A stretch of 58,164 nt of DNA from Syntrophaceae bacterium UBA2188 (GTDB lineage Bacteria > Desulfobacterota > BSN033 > UBA1163): the NCBI GenBank assembly GCA_002327985.1, contig DCVM01000174.1, positions 1 through 58,164 of the forward strand, given 5' to 3'. Positions 43,050-52,687 of this stretch are shown here, piece after piece. Made by a program: the position numbers and the translations under genes. How positions within the stretch are numbered: position 1 is the first letter of the stretch; each line of letters begins with the position of its first letter. A model generated the notes under the pieces. The model saw nothing but the letters and a program-made list of their open reading frames with translations, searched no databases and had not been told where the DNA came from.

Positions 43050-43751
43050 CTAACCCTGATGGATCTTATTCGTGTCCGCCTTTCTCCCATCCAAGATCTG
43101 CCCATTTAAGATCTGGATAACACGATAGGAATAACGTTTGATCAGTCCTGTGAATTGAGTGGCGAATACGATGGTGCTTCCCTTCTGGTGGAGATCGGTA
43201 AGGATATCCATCACTCGGAGGGTCATCTTGGCATCCAAATTCCCCGTGGGTTCATCTGCTAAAAGTAACGACGGAGAATTGACCAGAGCCCGAGCGATGG
43301 CTACCCGTTGTTGCTCTCCCGCTGAGAGAGAGAAAATGGAATCGCTTTCCCTTTCTTCGAGACCTAAGTGTCTTAAAATCTCCAAGGCTTTCCACTTGGC
43401 CTCTTCCCGGGGGTGACCGGTGACTTCTAAAGCAAACGTGATATTCTCGGTGACCGTGCGGTCCTTTAACAATTTAAAATCCTGAGAAACAATGCCCATC
43501 GCCTGTCTCAACTGATAGATTTTTTTAAAACCAGGTTGGGTAATGTGCATGCCATGAACGATGACTTCTCCACTCGTCGGCTTTTCAGAGCAATATAGGA
43601 TGCGGAGAAGGGTGCTTTTCCCGGATCCACTGGGACCAGCGATGAAGGTGAATTCCCCTGGAAAAATCTCCAAAGTGACATCCGAGAGAGCGGATATTTG
43701 GCTGGGATAAGTTTTAAAAACATGTTGCATTTGAATGATGGCTTCAATCAT
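43050..43751 (-). CDS. ftsE: Cell division ATP-binding protein FtsE
   Basis: A 233-residue ABC ATPase: Walker A GPSGSGKST, signature LSAGEQQRVAIARA, Walker B LLLADEPTGNLD and the FtsE-typical VVSQDFKLL stretch. The H-loop His is replaced in IVFATQFTGL (Q where His is usual), a variation worth noting. The ATG at 43751 is favoured but has no clear ribosome site; a second at 43730 is possible. Confidence 0.9.
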   Translation of the reverse strand: MIEAIIQMQHVFKTYPSQISALSDVTLEIFPGEFTFIAGPSGSGKSTLLRILYCSEKPTSGEVIVHGMHITQPGFKKIYQLRQAMGIVSQDFKLLKDRTVTENITFALEVTGHPREEAKWKALEILRHLGLEERESDSIFSLSAGEQQRVAIARALVNSPSLLLADEPTGNLDAKMTLRVMDILTDLHQKGSTIVFATQFTGLIKRYSYRVIQILNGQILDGRKADTNKIHQG

Positions 43752-43848
43752 AATTAAAACAAAACTAACACGAGTCTCAACTTTTTTCAAGAAAATTAGG
43801 GAGTTAATAGGTCACCATTTTGAAAAAAAAGATGAAACGAGGTGCCAG

Positions 43849-44658
43849 ATGAATGAGAAGGAACTTTTTAAGGTGGAGCAGGATGGTCATATTGCTTGGT
43901 TAACACTGAATCGGCCTGATACCCGAAATATCATGGGCCTTGCCTTTTTTGATGAGCTATCAAAGCATTTTGAAAGGTTTGATAAAGATTCGAGTATTCG
44001 CGGGGTGGTCATCAAGGCGGAGGGAAAGAGTTTTACGGCGGGTCTTGATCTCGTGGAGTTTGGATCGTTGATGGGAGGAGAGATCGGTGCAGACACCAGG
44101 GAACAATTGCGGGCAACGATCCTTAAGTGTCAGGAGGGAATGAATGCCATAGAGAAATGCCGTAAGCCAGTCATCGCAGCCGTCCACAGCCATTGCATCG
44201 GTGGCGGGGTTGATTTGCTCTGCGCCTGTGATATCCGAATAGCAACAAAGGATGCCGTCTTAAGCATCCGTGAAACTCGAATGGGTCTGATTGCCGATCT
44301 CGGGACTCTTCAGCGCCTCCCACACATCATCGGGCACGGTTGGTTTAGGGAACTGGCCCTCACGGGTCGGGATTTTAATGCGCAGGAAGCACTTCAGATG
44401 GGGTTTATTACACAAATCAGTGAGGATCGGCAAGGACTTTATGAAGTGGCAAAAGAGATCGCCTCCCAGATAGCCGCCTGTCCGCCTCTCGCGGTTCAAG
44501 GAGTCAAGGAAGTGATCCTTTACAGCAGGGATCATGGGGTCAAGAGCGGTCTTCATTATGTAGCACAGAAAAACGCTGCGTCCCTTCCGTGTGAGGACGT
44601 CATGGAGGCCATACGCGCTTTTATAGAGAAGAGGACCCCAGTTTTCAAAGGCAAGTGA
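43849..44658 (+). CDS. Enoyl-CoA hydratase/isomerase, dienoyl-CoA isomerase-like
   Basis: A 269-residue crotonase. Oxyanion-hole residues lie in GKSFTAGLDLVEF and HSHCIGGGVDLLCACD. The segment MGLIADLGTLQRLPHIIG closely matches delta(3,5)-delta(2,4)-dienoyl-CoA isomerases, where an Asp replaces a hydratase Glu. It would act in beta-oxidation of unsaturated or ring-derived acyl-CoAs. The start at 43849 has GAGG upstream. Its last codon and stop (AAG TGA) overlap the left end of the 194-bp repeat element. Confidence 0.85.
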   Translation: MNEKELFKVEQDGHIAWLTLNRPDTRNIMGLAFFDELSKHFERFDKDSSIRGVVIKAEGKSFTAGLDLVEFGSLMGGEIGADTREQLRATILKCQEGMNAIEKCRKPVIAAVHSHCIGGGVDLLCACDIRIATKDAVLSIRETRMGLIADLGTLQRLPHIIGHGWFRELALTGRDFNAQEALQMGFITQISEDRQGLYEVAKEIASQIAACPPLAVQGVKEVILYSRDHGVKSGLHYVAQKNAASLPCEDVMEAIRAFIEKRTPVFKGK

Positions 44659-44847
44659 ACTACCCCGCAGCAAGCTGCGGGGCATCAAATTCTCTAAAAA
44701 ACTTTCCTCCCCCTTGATGGGGGAGGATTAAGGTGGGGGTGATGATAAGATCATTTCCCCCTCACCCTAACCCTCTCCCCCCAGGGGAGAGGGAGGCCAT
44801 TCATCCCCCCAGCAGAGCTGAGGGGTATTCTGGCATATTTTTATAAA
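44654..44847. mobile_element. 194-bp palindrome-rich element, copy A
   Basis: Identical over 194 bp to copy B at 50059-50252, same orientation. It holds four hairpins: CCCCGCAGC/GCTGCGGGG, CCTCCCCC/GGGGGAGG, CCCTCTCCCC/GGGGAGAGGG and CCCCCAGC/GCTGAGGGG. There is no coding capacity and no terminal inverted repeat. Hairpins at both ends and no clear target duplication recall REP-type or IS200/IS605-derived non-autonomous elements. Confidence 0.75.
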
Positions 44848-45039
44848 AAAAAGAATTCATTTCAATACGTCGATCGAAAAAACGGCCCTATTTTTACCCA
44901 TCCAATCACTCCCATTGCCACTAAATCTCTTGAATAGTCATCCAATCAAATCTGTAATCCTCTGCATCACTTGTTTGAAAGATTATGTTTGAAAAAATCG
45001 TAGAAGGAATTTAGGGGGTTACCTGAAAAATTTTCAATT

Positions 45040-45420
45040 TTGTGCAAAAATGTCACACCTCTTAAGCTTTTATTGCTTTTAAAAAGTAACTTGATTACAG
45101 CAACTTATGACGACTGTATCACTTGGTATAAAAAATGCTTTAAGAGAGATAGAAAAATAAATTCAGGTGACAGAGGTTTCCCTTATATGGTGGCTTACGA
45201 ATTATATTCATTTGATGACAAAAATGGGATCGAGTTTATAGGAATTTTGCCGGAGAGAAGAAAAAATCCAAAAAGAATAACAAAGGATTCAATCTTGAAC
45301 TGGGGGAGAATGATTTTAGGAAATAATGGTGATCATAAAAAAATCTTCTTCAAGCGTATCGCCATAGAGGATATGTTAAGCAACCCCCTACGGGATCATA
45401 TGTCTTTGGGCAGTTATTAA
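45040..45420 (+). CDS. Hypothetical AT-rich protein
   Basis: A 126-residue protein I do not recognise. Start is a TTG with no clear ribosome site. It is rich in Lys, Arg, Ile and Asn and lower in GC than its neighbours, suggesting recent transfer. A strong rho-independent terminator follows 32 bases past its stop on the same strand, which supports transcription in this direction. No domain or membrane segment is evident. Confidence 0.45.
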   Translation: MCKNVTPLKLLLLLKSNLITATYDDCITWYKKCFKRDRKINSGDRGFPYMVAYELYSFDDKNGIEFIGILPERRKNPKRITKDSILNWGRMILGNNGDHKKIFFKRIAIEDMLSNPLRDHMSLGSY

Positions 45421-45451
45421 AAATAAAATCCATGTTAAATGGTACAAAACC

Positions 45452-45484
45452 AAAGGCGGGGTTTGAAAATGCTCTGCCTTTTTT
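45452..45484 (+). terminator. Rho-independent terminator
   Basis: The 10-bp stem 45452-45461 with 45472-45481 (AAAGGCGGGG with CTCTGCCTTT, two G-T pairs) has a 10-base loop and runs into a T-tract (45479-45484). It ends plus-strand transcription from the gene at 45040. Confidence 0.7.
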
Positions 45485-45574
45485 GTTTATCAAATGACAA
45501 ACCGCCTAAGACTTTTGTCTCCATCTCTAAGGGCCTCGGTGCTGTCCCCTTGGATCGTGATTTCTTTAGCGATC

Positions 45575-46261
45575 TTATTTTTTCTCCTGAATCGAGAGCA
45601 GCTCAACCTCGAAAATGAGAGTCGCATTGGGACCGATAACGTTCCCTGCTCCCTTTTCGCCGTAGGCAAGATTTGAAGGAACAAAGAGCTGCCACTTGGC
45701 TCCCACCTCCATGAGCTGTAGGGCCTCAGTCCAACCAGGAATGACTCCGGAAACAGGAAAACTGACAGGCTGCCCACGCTTATAGGAGCTATCAAACTCA
45801 GTCCCATTAATCAGAGTACCCCGATAATGGGTGGTTACGGTATCGGTGGAGGTCGGTTTCTTACCGGTTCCCGCCTTCATCACCTTGTACTGCAAACCGC
45901 TGGGCAAGGTCTTGACTCCTTCCTTTTTCTTATTCTCAGAAAGGAAAGCCTCTCCTTCCGCTTTGTTTTTCTTTCCAACCTCTGCTTGTTTTGCCATCAT
46001 CTCCTTCTGGAAAGCAACCATGGTTTCTTGAATTTCCTGATCGGTCAATAAGGGTTTTGTGCCAGAAAGGGCGTCTTTTAATCCCTTTGCAAGAATAGCC
46101 GTGTCAATGTCGATGGACTGTTTTTTTAAGTTCGTCCCAATATCCAGGCCAACGATATAACTTACTTTGTCTTTCTGACTTTTCAGCACCAGATTTTCTT
46201 GCGCATCCACCTGACTCACCAGAAACAGAATCCCTAAGAAGACGGTCAGTTTTACCTTCAT
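45575..46261 (-). CDS. FKBP-type peptidyl-prolyl isomerase (FkpA-like)
   Basis: A 228-residue exported protein: signal peptide (LTVFLGILFLVSQVDA), a helical dimerisation domain (YIVGLDIGTNLKKQSIDIDT) and a C-terminal FKBP domain (TVTTHYRGTLINGTEFDSSY; GVIPGWTEALQLM; LAYGEKGAGNVIGPNATLIFEVELL). A periplasmic folding helper. Confidence 0.93.
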   Translation of the reverse strand: MKVKLTVFLGILFLVSQVDAQENLVLKSQKDKVSYIVGLDIGTNLKKQSIDIDTAILAKGLKDALSGTKPLLTDQEIQETMVAFQKEMMAKQAEVGKKNKAEGEAFLSENKKKEGVKTLPSGLQYKVMKAGTGKKPTSTDTVTTHYRGTLINGTEFDSSYKRGQPVSFPVSGVIPGWTEALQLMEVGAKWQLFVPSNLAYGEKGAGNVIGPNATLIFEVELLSIQEKK

Positions 46262-46346
46262 TTAAATTCCTTTCTTTCCATTTATTTTGATACAGAGGGA
46301 CCAGAAGGCATCATAACCTAACCTAACCCTCATGCGCTAATGCTTG

Positions 46347-47135
46347 TTACTTTCCTAAAAAAGTTGGCTTTCTCTTTTCGAGAAAAGACCGAGCCGCCTC
46401 CTGATGATCCTGAGTCTCTGATAAGAGGGCGAGCTGAGAGGAAATATAATCGAGATGCGCCCGCAAGGTACTTGTCTGAGCTTGGTAAACCGCTCTCTTC
46501 ATCATACGGATGGCAAGCGGAGGTTTGTTCGCAATCTTTTCTGCTAAACTCATCGCTTCCTCCATCAAACGGTCATGAGGAACAACGCGATTGACAAGCC
46601 CTATTTCAAGCGCCTCTTGAGGAGTGAGAACATCCCCTGTCAATAACAATTCTAAAGCTTTTCCAATTCCAATTAATCTCGGGAGAAAATAGGCTCCTCC
46701 GTCACCCGGGGCAAGCCCCATCAGAATATAAGACTCAGAGAGTTTGGCACGATCTGAACAAACCCTGAGGTCACACATTATGGCCATATCCAACCCCGCA
46801 CCCATGGCTGAACCGTTGACCGCTGCAATGATGGGTTTATCCAGATCTTCAAGAGCGAAGATAATCCGGTGTGCCCCTTCCCAAAGAAATTTCTTCATGT
46901 CCCAGGACCGAAGTTTCCCTTCAGCCATTTCTCGAACATCCCCTCCGGAGCAAAATGTATCCCCTTTCCCTGTCACAATCATCACTCGGACATTCGGATC
47001 TGCCTTGGCCTCCTCAATAAACTGACGCCAGAGGGTAAGCATTTCAGGACTCAATGCATTTTTTACTTCTGGTCGATTCATGGTCAGGATGGCTATATAC
47101 CCTTCAACTCGATAGAGTATATGTGGTTCGTTCAT
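46347..47135 (-). CDS. Enoyl-CoA hydratase/isomerase family protein
   Basis: A 262-residue crotonase. Oxyanion-hole segments are DTFCSGGDVREM and GSAMGAGLDMAIMCD, and the second active-site region reads GLAPGDGGAYFLPRLIG. The C-terminus EKRKPTFLGK is standard. The specific substrate is unknown. The gene ends upstream of ybaK-like gene expression: its ATG lies 19 bases after that gene's stop, so the two are probably co-transcribed. Confidence 0.88.
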   Translation of the reverse strand: MNEPHILYRVEGYIAILTMNRPEVKNALSPEMLTLWRQFIEEAKADPNVRVMIVTGKGDTFCSGGDVREMAEGKLRSWDMKKFLWEGAHRIIFALEDLDKPIIAAVNGSAMGAGLDMAIMCDLRVCSDRAKLSESYILMGLAPGDGGAYFLPRLIGIGKALELLLTGDVLTPQEALEIGLVNRVVPHDRLMEEAMSLAEKIANKPPLAIRMMKRAVYQAQTSTLRAHLDYISSQLALLSETQDHQEAARSFLEKRKPTFLGK

Positions 47136-47154
47136 TTCTTTATTCCTTCCCTTC

Positions 47155-47637
47155 TTAGTTGTGTTCGCTATGAGCGATTTGGCAAACCTTTATGCCCAGT
47201 GCGTGGATTAAATCTTTCGGGGCAATAAAAATTTGGGAGCCACGTACGCCGGCACTGATCGAGATAAATGGAAATCTTATAGCACTTTCATCTAAAAAAG
47301 TTGGATAATGTCTTTTTGTCCCAATTGGCGAGACCCCACCCCGGATATATCCTGTCAGTTGCTGAATTTCTTTGACATGAACCATCTCGACTTTTTTATT
47401 TTCACTGACGGCTGCCATCGCCTTTAAATCGAGTTCGGCATTTCCTGGAATACAGGCCATCAATACACCGGTCTTGTCACCGCGAGCCACCAGCGTTTTA
47501 AATACCTGCTCCGGAGGCAGCCCCACCTTCTTCGCTACACTTTCAGCACGGAGGTCTGATTCATCGATCTCATATTCACAAAGCTTGTAATCAATCTTTA
47601 AACTATCCAGAAATCTTGCCGCATTCGTTTTTTTCAT
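47155..47637 (-). CDS. YbaK/EbsC-family Cys-tRNA(Pro) deacylase
   Basis: A 160-residue YbaK fold protein with KTNAARFLDSLKIDYKLCEY at the N-terminus, VFKTLVARGD and YIRGGVSPIGTKRHYP, all typical of Cys-tRNA(Pro) deacylases that edit mischarged tRNA. It is full length. Confidence 0.92.
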   Translation of the reverse strand: MKKTNAARFLDSLKIDYKLCEYEIDESDLRAESVAKKVGLPPEQVFKTLVARGDKTGVLMACIPGNAELDLKAMAAVSENKKVEMVHVKEIQQLTGYIRGGVSPIGTKRHYPTFLDESAIRFPFISISAGVRGSQIFIAPKDLIHALGIKVCQIAHSEHN

Positions 47638-47725
47638 TTAAAGAAATCCAAGTATTTTGTTTCCAATCTAATTTTTCACTAAGAACTCTTTACCTGAGGA
47701 CAATAACAATTTCTACCCCCCCTTA

Positions 47726-47747
47726 CCCCCCTTTTAGCAAAGGGGGG
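47726..47747. repeat. C-rich hairpin
   Basis: CCCCCCTTT (47726-47734) and AAAGGGGGG (47739-47747) form a perfect 9-bp stem with a 4-base loop, between the ybaK-like gene and the S1-domain gene. It resembles the inverted repeat at 6118-6138. Confidence 0.5.
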
Positions 47748-47773
47748 AGCAGGGGATTTTTAAGCAGAGTAAC

Positions 47774-49234
47774 TCACTTCACCTTCAAATCCTTTAAAAT
47801 ATCTCCTAATGTTCCCAGCTTCTCACCCTTCTCCTCCTTCTCCATATATTTTTTATAGTCCTCCTTATCCTCTCTTTCTTCTATTACTTTCTGAGAGAGC
47901 CTTATTCTCCCCTGTTCGTCTATGGCAATGATCTCCACCTGAATCTCTTGACCTCTGGGAAACTTCTTTTTAATATCTTTCTTCCCAGATTCTCTCAGTT
48001 CCTCCACGGGAAGCAAGCCTCTCACCTTGGGTCCAAGCTGTGGAAGCCGAACAAAAAGGCCATAAGGTTTACTGTCTTCAACAATCCCTCCCAGGACCTG
48101 CCCCTTTTCAAGACGCACCTTATCTGATCCCTCCCCCTCCTTTTCCATCTTTTTCTTAAGCATCACCTCTTTGATGGATAAAGAGATACGTCGGGCTTCA
48201 CGGTCTATTCCCATGACCAGCACCTCCACCTCATCTCCCTCTTTAAGAAACTTACTTGGATGAGGAACGCGTTCGTAGCTGATCTCAGAAACATGCACAA
48301 GGCCATCCACGCCAGGCGCCACCTCAACAAAGGCGCCAAAGTCAGTGAGCTTGGACACTTTCCCGGAAATGATCTCCCCTTCCTCAAAGCCAAGGCCTTT
48401 ATCCCATGAGTCAGGCTCCAACGTTTTAATGGAGAGAGAAATTTTAGGACGGCTCTCCTTATTCCCTTCGATCTTCATCACTTTTACCTTCACCTGCTCA
48501 CCAGGCTTAAGAATCTCTGACGGATGGCCTATTCTTCCATGAGATATCTCAGAGATATGGACCATCCCCTCGATTCCCCCAATATCAACAAATGCGCCGA
48601 AGTCGGTCAGTTTTGTCACCTTTCCTTCGCATTCAAGGTCAGGCTTGAGTCGGACTAAGGTCTCTTTTGACTTCTTCTCCTGCTCTTCCTCTAAAATCAC
48701 TCGTCTGGAGACGATAACATTTTTCCCCTTTTCTTTGATCTCCATGATGCGAAACGGACACTTTGTTCCAACATGTTCATCAGGTTTTTCACAGTACTGA
48801 ATATCAAACTGACCTAAAGGACAAAAGGCGCGAATGCCAGAAAGATCGATTTCAAAACCCCCTTTAACGACTCCTTTAACTCTACCCTCCACAGGAATGA
48901 GGTTTTCTTTCGCCTCCCGGAGGATGTCGAGAGAATCAGGGCCTTGAACCTTCAACCCCTTAGTGAGAAGAATTCCATCACGGACCGATGCCACCCTCAT
49001 CTCAACCCAATCTCCCTCTTTGATGGCAAGGGTACCGCTCTTATCCAGGAACTCCTGAATGTCCGCAATTCCCTCACTCTTACCCCCTAAATCAACAAAG
49101 ATCGTATCCTTGCTGACTTTCAAGACTTTCCCTGAAACCTTATCTCCTGGGAAGAACTTGCGACCCGGGGTCTCAAAACTGGCCTTCAACAGTTCCTCAA
49201 AACTCTCTTTTTCTTCCGTCTCATTTTCCGTCAT
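47774..49234 (-). CDS. S1 RNA-binding domain protein (ribosomal protein S1-like)
   Basis: A 486-residue protein with five S1-type repeats, starting at about residues 28, 110, 195, 280 and 365. Repeats three and four are canonical (KLTDFGAFVDIGGIEGMVHISE; KLTDFGAFVEVAPGVDGLVHVSE). It is shorter than E. coli S1 (six repeats) and has a charged C-terminal tail (EDKEDYKKYMEKEEKGEK). It would bind mRNA in translation or decay. Confidence 0.9.
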   Translation of the reverse strand: MTENETEEKESFEELLKASFETPGRKFFPGDKVSGKVLKVSKDTIFVDLGGKSEGIADIQEFLDKSGTLAIKEGDWVEMRVASVRDGILLTKGLKVQGPDSLDILREAKENLIPVEGRVKGVVKGGFEIDLSGIRAFCPLGQFDIQYCEKPDEHVGTKCPFRIMEIKEKGKNVIVSRRVILEEEQEKKSKETLVRLKPDLECEGKVTKLTDFGAFVDIGGIEGMVHISEISHGRIGHPSEILKPGEQVKVKVMKIEGNKESRPKISLSIKTLEPDSWDKGLGFEEGEIISGKVSKLTDFGAFVEVAPGVDGLVHVSEISYERVPHPSKFLKEGDEVEVLVMGIDREARRISLSIKEVMLKKKMEKEGEGSDKVRLEKGQVLGGIVEDSKPYGLFVRLPQLGPKVRGLLPVEELRESGKKDIKKKFPRGQEIQVEIIAIDEQGRIRLSQKVIEEREDKEDYKKYMEKEEKGEKLGTLGDILKDLKVK

Positions 49235-49441
49235 GTCATTTCACCTTTGATATATTTATGCAACAGTATAACTTTTTCTATTTATTCGGGAAAGGGGTTA
49301 CTGAATTTCATATAATAACACACCGTCCCCCAATACCCTTGACTCTTATGGAAAACTATGACAAATAACCTGTTGACCGCGGGGAAAGAGAAGATAGAAC
49401 AAAGGACAGGCCATGATTTGGTAAACTCAAAAGGAGAGCCC

Positions 49442-50122
49442 ATGACAATCACTCTTAAAGACAGATTATCTCATTTCACTTATAGGGAAGCCTGTAAATT
49501 GCTTGGACCGGAAGGCGAGCGTTTTATCAGGCAAGGGGGTAAATATGACTTTGACATCGGTGAACAAGTGACCTGGGGAGAGGACTTTTTCAGGCTCAAC
49601 TTGGGAGAAGCCACTGTCACCCTTTCTCTGAAACCCGAAAACCCGAAATCCCTGGATTTCGCCTGCAGTCAATGTTCCGAATCATGCGAACACGCGGGAG
49701 CAGCCTTCTCCCTGATTCTTGAAGAGAAATTGTCCTTAGGACTTTCTGCCCCTCCTCCTGAAAAACAGCCTGTCGAAAGTCTGAGTGATGAGGAGGTTAT
49801 CAAGCTGGCCATCGAAGAAAGATCGGAGCGGGCGAAAAACGAGAAGATGCAACTAAAATCCATGAACCGCCATGAACTATGGACCGATTATACCATTACG
49901 AGCCATTTTTCAGGAAAAAGCTACCGCGTTGCGCTGAGAGGTTGGAAAGAAGGGGAGTCTTATTGTTCCTGTCCGGACTTTAGAAAAAACACCCTGGGAA
50001 CATGCAAACATATCCTCTATACGATAGATGAGGTCAAGAAACGATTCAATCAAAAAGTAGTGAACTACCCCGCAGCAAGCTGCGGGGCATCAAATTCTCT
50101 AAAAAACTTTCCTCCCCCTTGA
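49442..50122 (+). pseudogene. 5' part of a SWIM-SNF2 helicase gene, cut by the 194-bp element
   Basis: The frame encodes 226 residues; the first 205 are native and end at about 50058 (VKKRFNQKV), and the last 21 are read from the inserted element to a TGA at 50120-50122. The native part has a SWIM zinc finger (YCSCPDF with CKHIL), a DNA/protein-binding fold often found at the N-terminus of bacterial SNF2 helicases. The start at 49442 has AAAGGAG upstream and is preferred to an open frame reaching 49358. Removing the 194 bp joins this frame to the helicase frame downstream. Confidence 0.75.
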
Positions 50123-50252
50123 TGGGGGAGGATTAAGGTGGGGGTGATGATAAGATCATTTCCCCCTCACCCTAACCCTCTCCCCCCAGGGGAGAGGGAG
50201 GCCATTCATCCCCCCAGCAGAGCTGAGGGGTATTCTGGCATATTTTTATAAA
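50059..50252. mobile_element. 194-bp palindrome-rich element, copy B, inserted in a helicase gene
   Basis: Identical to copy A (44654-44847). The upstream protein frame is phase 2 and the downstream one phase 1; taking out exactly 194 bp rejoins them as ...QKV-TPYKIKNLTVHL, in frame and without a target duplication. Taking out 191 or 188 bp also restores the frame, so the precise ends are uncertain by a few bases. Confidence 0.8.
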
Positions 50253-52290
50253 TACGCCCTACAAGATTAAGAACCTGACTGTCCATCTTCAATATGGCGA
50301 AGAAATTGAATTGCGAATCCTTGCTCCCGACAATTTAGACCATCAAGCCATGGCACGGATTCGCCCTTTTTTAAACCGAGCCATTGAAAGAGTGGGCGAT
50401 CTTTTTGAGTCCATTAAGAAGATAGAAAATATGGGATATACCGTTACGGTCTATCCTGACGCCGAGGAATATATCAACCGGAAATTTTACCTTGAACGGA
50501 TAAGAAACCGAGTCAACGAGATACGAAAAGATCCAAAGAATCATCCCCTCCGAAAGATGCTTCTCAAGGCAGAGCTTCTTCCCTACCAGCTTGACGGAAT
50601 TGCCTTTGCCGTCGGAGTTGGGAGAGCAGTTCTCGCAGATGACATGGGGCTCGGTAAGACGATTCAGGGAATAGGAGCAGCCGAGTTGCTTGCTCGGGAG
50701 GCAGGGATTTCAAAAGTCCTTGTGATCTGTCCGGCCTCTGTAAAATCCCAATGGCGTCTTGAAATAATGCGCTTCTCAGACCGAAGCCACCAACTTGTCT
50801 TGGGATCGGCCAAGGAAAGGGCGGCCCAATATGATAATCCATGTTTCTTTACAATCTGCAATTACGAACAGGTCCTCCGGGATCTTCTCCCTATCGAAAG
50901 AGTGAAATGGGACCTCATCATCCTGGATGAGGGGCAGAGGATCAAGAACTGGGAGGCAAAGACGAGCCAGGTGATCAAGGCTCTAAAATCCACCTTTGCT
51001 TTGGTTCTTTCCGGGACTCCTCTTGAAAATCGCCTGGATGAACTGTATTCGGTCGTTGAGTTTATCGATGATCGACGTCTCGGGCCTGCCTTTCGGTTTT
51101 ACAACCAGTACAGGGTGGTAGATGAAAAAGGGAGGGTGCTTGGATATAAAAACCTGGATGAGCTGAGAGAAAGGCTGAGGCCAGTCCTTCTTCGTCGGAC
51201 CAGGAAAATGGTCATGTCGGAACTGCCTCCGAGAACCACGGAGATAAGAAGAATTCCCCCCACTGATGAACAGCTCCTTCTTCACAACAGCCAGATGAAA
51301 ATCATTCAAACCATTATCTGTAAAAAATTCATCTCTGAAATGGACCTCTTACGCCTGCAGAAAGCTTTGCTGATCTGCAGAATGGCTGCAAACAGCACGT
51401 TTCTGGTGGATAAGTTGCCGCCTGGTTACTCAAGCAAACTCGTGGAATTCGAAAATCTGATTGATCAATTGATCGATGAAGAGGACCGGAAAATCGTCCT
51501 TTTCTCTGAATGGACCACCATGCTCAGCCTGATTGAGCCCCTCCTTGGAAAGCGAAAGGTCGAATATGTGAGACTGGATGGCTCCATCCCCCAGAAGAAA
51601 AGGCAAGGGTTGATCCACCAGTTTCAAAAAGAGCAGGATTGTAAGTTTTTTATCACGACCAATGCCGGGGCCATAGGTCTTAATCTTCAGGCAGCCAATA
51701 CGGTAATCAATGTGGATCTTCCGTGGAATCCAGCGGTCCTGGAGCAGAGAATCTCCCGTGTCCACCGTATGGGGCAGAAGAGGCCTGTCCAGGCCTATCT
51801 CCTTGTCACGGAAGAGACCCTGGAAGAAAAACTCTTAGGCACCCTCTCTGCCAAGCATGAGCTGGCCCTGGCTGCACTCGACCCGGAGTCCAAGGTGAAA
51901 ACCCTTGATCTTGCCAGCGGCATGGCCGAGCTGAAAAGGCGACTGGAGATACTCCTGGGGACAAGACCGGATGCCGCTCTTGACGAAAGCCAAAAAGCAG
52001 AGGTGGAGAAGGAAGCAGAGCGGCGGTCCCGAAGAGAAAGAATGGCGAATGCCGGCGGTCAACTCTTGGGCGCGGCCTTTGCTTTTATCGGTGAAATGTT
52101 TTCCCAGAAAGGGGAGTCCGAACAGAACTTACGATTGACCGAAACCCTCAGGACTGGTCTCTCTGAATGTCTGGAAAAAGATGAAAAGGGACATCTGAGG
52201 ATGACCATAACTCTCCCGGATGAATCCATCCTTGACAACATGGCAAAATCACTGACCCAGATTCTTGGCTCCTCCGGTTGGAAACCATAG
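50253..52290 (+). pseudogene. 3' part of the SWIM-SNF2 helicase gene (SNF2 ATPase)
   Basis: From 50253 the frame reads TPYKIKNLTVHLQYGEEIEL and on to a stop at 52290. The SNF2 ATPase is intact: motif I DDMGLGKTIQ, motif II DEGQR, motif III LSGTPLENRLDELYS and motif VI RISRVHRMGQKRPV. A TTG at 50311 could start a 659-residue product, so a helicase lacking the SWIM finger may still be made; no good ribosome site is seen. Such helicases remodel protein-DNA contacts. The C-terminal 100 residues are unassigned. Confidence 0.75.
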
Positions 52291-52307
52291 AAAATAGGAG
52301 GACGAAA

Positions 52308-52664
52308 GTGACCAAGAAAAATAAGATACCTGACAAGTATCAAATATGGATTGATGTTCGAAAAAGGTACCATCTCTCACATGTTCACATTCAAATGGCA
52401 AGGGAACTGGGAATGAATCCTAAGAAGTTCGGGAAAATCGCGAACGAGAAACAAGAACCATGGAAAGCGCCGCTATTCGCTTTTATTGAACATATCTATC
52501 GCAAGCGTTTTGGCAGGAATAGACCTACTGACATGAGATCCATTAAGGAAGTCCTCGGGCCAAAGATGAAAAAGAAAGAAGAGCGAAGGAAAGGAGAACA
52601 GCAGAAACGCTGCGAAGTTGATAGTCCTCGTTCACGCCCTAGTGAGGCCATGCCGTTTGAATGA
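52308..52664 (+). CDS. Conserved hypothetical basic protein
   Basis: A 118-residue protein with a GTG start and GGAGGA seven bases upstream, 17 bp after the helicase gene. The central motif HLSHVHIQMARELGMNPKKF followed by KIANEKQEPWKAPL and FIEHIYRKRFGRN is found, from memory, in many short bacterial proteins of unknown role. A truncated second copy of the C-terminal half lies at 53330-53479. Confidence 0.65.
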   Translation: MTKKNKIPDKYQIWIDVRKRYHLSHVHIQMARELGMNPKKFGKIANEKQEPWKAPLFAFIEHIYRKRFGRNRPTDMRSIKEVLGPKMKKKEERRKGEQQKRCEVDSPRSRPSEAMPFE

Positions 52665-52687
52665 AAAAACGAATGTACTTATTCACC

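Noticed and set aside
44690..44830. CRISPR repeat array
   Set aside because: The hairpins differ from each other and there are no regular spacers; it is one unit present twice in the window.
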